Below are positions 22,479 to 23,791 of a stretch of 23,791 bases of DNA, in pieces. The notes beneath the pieces were generated by a model that saw nothing but the letters and a program-made list of their open reading frames with translations, was not told the DNA's origin and did no database searches. The translations under genes were made by a program, and so were the position numbers. Source of the DNA: CAYMJK01 sp043101635 (GTDB lineage Bacteria > Planctomycetota > Phycisphaerae > Phycisphaerales > UBA1924); NCBI GenBank assembly GCA_043101635.1, contig JBICIE010000052.1, positions 1-23,791 on the forward strand, in the 5' to 3' direction. How positions within the stretch are numbered: the stretch's first letter is position 1; every line of letters begins with the position of its first letter.

Positions 22479-22551
22479 TGCTCGACCCGTCCTGTGCTGG
22501 TGTTCGGTGTGTGATCGACGCCGACGCGGGGCCGGCCTTTTCTCGCGGGAG

Positions 22552-22579
22552 AGTCTAGAGCCGGCCGGCGCCGGGGCAA
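22552..22579 (-). promoter_or_regulatory. Candidate metK promoter
   Basis: On the minus strand TTGCCC (22579-22574) and TAGACT (22557-22552) are separated by 16 bases, leaving a leader of about 65-70 bases before ATG 22478. It overlaps the 17-base element shared with the folE upstream region. Confidence 0.45.
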
Positions 22580-22606
22580 CTGACACGCCCGATGCCGCCG
22601 GGCCTC

Positions 22607-22612
22607 TATCCT
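22607..22612 (+). promoter_or_regulatory. Candidate -10 element of purM (leaderless)
   Basis: TATCCT is followed by TTGCC and then GTG 22618, the same five-base spacing as nadD and the homocysteine methyltransferase gene. Confidence 0.4.
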
Positions 22613-22617
22613 TTGCC

Positions 22618-23760
22618 GTGCCGAGCAACCCCACCAGCGAAAAGACGGCGCCGCGCCCGCGCCGGACGCCGCAGCCCAGGGCCGAATCCCTCACCTACGC
22701 CGCCAGCGGCGTCGACATCGACGCCGGGGATGCGGCCGCCGAGCGGATCCTGGGCCACCTGCGCCGCACCCACGGCCCGCGCGTCATCGCCAACCCCGGC
22801 GGATTCGCCGGACTCCTGCGCCTGGACTACAACGAAAAGCTCTTCAAGCGAAACTACCGCGATCCCGTGCTCGTCGCCTGCACCGATGGCGTCGGCACCA
22901 AGGTCAAGCTGGCCGCGCAGCTCGGCGTGCACGACACCATCGGCCAGGACTGCGTCGCCATGAACGTCAACGACATGGTCGTCCAGGGCGCCGAGCCCCT
23001 GCTGTTTCTCGACTACATCGGCATCCACAAGGTCACCCCCGAGCTCATCGAGCAGATCGTCCGCGGCGTCGCCGACGGCTGCGAACTCGCCGGCTGCGCC
23101 CTCCTCGGCGGCGAGACCGCAGAGATGCCCGATGTCTACGCCCCCGGCGACTACGACCTCGCCGGCTTCGCCGTCGGCGTTGTCGAACTCAAACGCGCCA
23201 TCAACCCGCTGCGCGTCGAGCCCGGCGATGTCGTCCTCGGCCTGGCCTCCAGCGGCGTGCACAGCAACGGATACAGCCTCGTGCGCCGCATCGTCGATCA
23301 CGCCAGCCTCAAGCTCGACAAGGTCTACCCCGAACTGGAAGACCAGCGCCCCCTCGGCGAAGTGCTGCTGACGCCCACGCGCATCTACGCCGCCCAGATC
23401 GCCAGGCTCCTGCGCTCCTACAAGGTCAAGCAGGTGGTCTCGGGCATGGCCCACATCACCGGCGGCGGCCTTGCCGGCAACCTCGAGCGCAGTCTCAACG
23501 ACAAGGTCGACGCCATCATCGACCCCGGCGCCTGGGAGGTCCCGCCCGTGTTCCGCTTCCTCCAGAAGGCCGGCGCCGTCGCCGACCAGGAGATGGAACG
23601 CGTCTTCAACATGGGCGTCGGCTACTGCCTCATCGTCCGCCCTGCCTTCGCCGACTCCATCGCCGCCCAGCTCGAGAAGATGGGCGAGCGCGTCTGGCAG
23701 ATCGGCCGTGTCAAAGCCGGCGCCGGCCGCGTCACCTACAAGCCCGCCCGGGCCCGGTAG
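22618..23760 (+). CDS. purM: Phosphoribosylformylglycinamidine cyclo-ligase (AIR synthetase)
   Basis: The product is 380 residues. It closes the imidazole ring of purines, turning FGAM and ATP into AIR. Landmarks are CTDGVGTKVKLA (88-99), NVNDMVVQGAEPLLFLDYI (116-134), CALLGGETAEMPDVY (160-174), LAGFAVGVVE, and LASSGVHSNGYSLVR. The C-terminal domain has SGMAHITGGGLAGNL. The family is usually about 345 residues; the extra length is a Pro/Arg-rich N-terminus of about 25 residues before SLTYAASGVDIDAGD. GTG 22618 is chosen because TATCCT lies five bases upstream and the open frame before it reads through the metK promoter region. It is divergent from metK, 139 bases apart. Confidence 0.96.
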   Translation: MPSNPTSEKTAPRPRRTPQPRAESLTYAASGVDIDAGDAAAERILGHLRRTHGPRVIANPGGFAGLLRLDYNEKLFKRNYRDPVLVACTDGVGTKVKLAAQLGVHDTIGQDCVAMNVNDMVVQGAEPLLFLDYIGIHKVTPELIEQIVRGVADGCELAGCALLGGETAEMPDVYAPGDYDLAGFAVGVVELKRAINPLRVEPGDVVLGLASSGVHSNGYSLVRRIVDHASLKLDKVYPELEDQRPLGEVLLTPTRIYAAQIARLLRSYKVKQVVSGMAHITGGGLAGNLERSLNDKVDAIIDPGAWEVPPVFRFLQKAGAVADQEMERVFNMGVGYCLIVRPAFADSIAAQLEKMGERVWQIGRVKAGAGRVTYKPARAR

Positions 23761-23768
23761 CCATAAAC

Positions 23769-23785
23769 TCCTACAGCTTGTAGGA
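23769..23785. promoter_or_regulatory. AT-richer palindrome after purM
   Basis: TCCTACA-GCT-TGTAGGA is a perfect 7-bp inverted repeat nine bases after the purM stop codon. It may be a weak terminator, or an operator of the TACA-N-TGTA kind used by BlaI/CopY-type repressors for a gene beyond the window. The window ends six bases later, so this cannot be resolved. Confidence 0.4.
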
Positions 23786-23791
23786 TTGCAA

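Noticed and set aside
21141..22514. Plus-strand 457-residue frame opposite metK
   Set aside because: It is the antisense image of a highly conserved metK gene.
22479..22617. SAM riboswitch in the metK leader
   Set aside because: The leader is about 70 bases and I see none of the conserved SAM riboswitch cores or a terminator/anti-terminator pair.

Overview
The window is about 24 kb of very GC-rich bacterial DNA. It most likely comes from a planctomycete of the Phycisphaerae type. The main clue is a group of exported proteins that end in a dockerin-like module closing with the residues AAGCP. A four-helix-bundle protein with a suffix domain and frequent promoter-proximal (leaderless-looking) start codons fit the same picture. 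No rRNA, CRISPR array or insertion sequence is visible; there is one tRNA gene.

Layout. 1-1005 is the C-terminal half of groEL, preceded by a fold-back copy of itself that looks like a contig-end artefact, and followed by a strong terminator. 1066-1897 holds a four-helix-bundle gene flanked and interrupted by arrays of the nonamer ATGGACNNN and its inverse. 2175-4118 has a homocysteine S-methyltransferase-type gene divergent from a MoxR ATPase. 4221-9856 is one operon: a Cys-rich exported protein, a periplasmic adaptor, an ABC ATPase, two FtsX/MacB-type permeases and a Cys-containing lipoprotein. It is probably an envelope export system, perhaps for a metal or thiol-reactive substrate. 9870-11173 holds a tandem GGTACC-hairpin repeat, a HEAT-like protein and a small membrane protein. 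11240-16886 is a minus-strand cluster of exported proteins: four with the dockerin-like end (FG-GAP propeller, beta-sandwich type, GATase-like, HAF-repeat) and one without it.

17024-19264 is the least familiar part. A folE gene is followed 9 bases later by a BLUF blue-light receptor gene. On both sides, on the opposite strand, lie two copies of a small gene family I do not recognise, each starting MHE(V/I)LNGxNPKGDARLLKDLG behind the same ribosome-binding site. 19970-20044 is tRNA-Glu(UUC). 20163-23760 holds a small membrane protein, nadD, metK and purM, so housekeeping cofactor and nucleotide synthesis returns at the right end.

Regulation. Genes split into two classes: those with a clear Shine-Dalgarno sequence, and those whose start codon sits only 5-8 bases after a TANNNT -10-like hexamer with no Shine-Dalgarno (the homocysteine methyltransferase, the Cys-rich protein, the carboxypeptidase-regulatory-like protein, nadD, purM). 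All calls come from reading the sequence and the conceptual translations; no database search was run.
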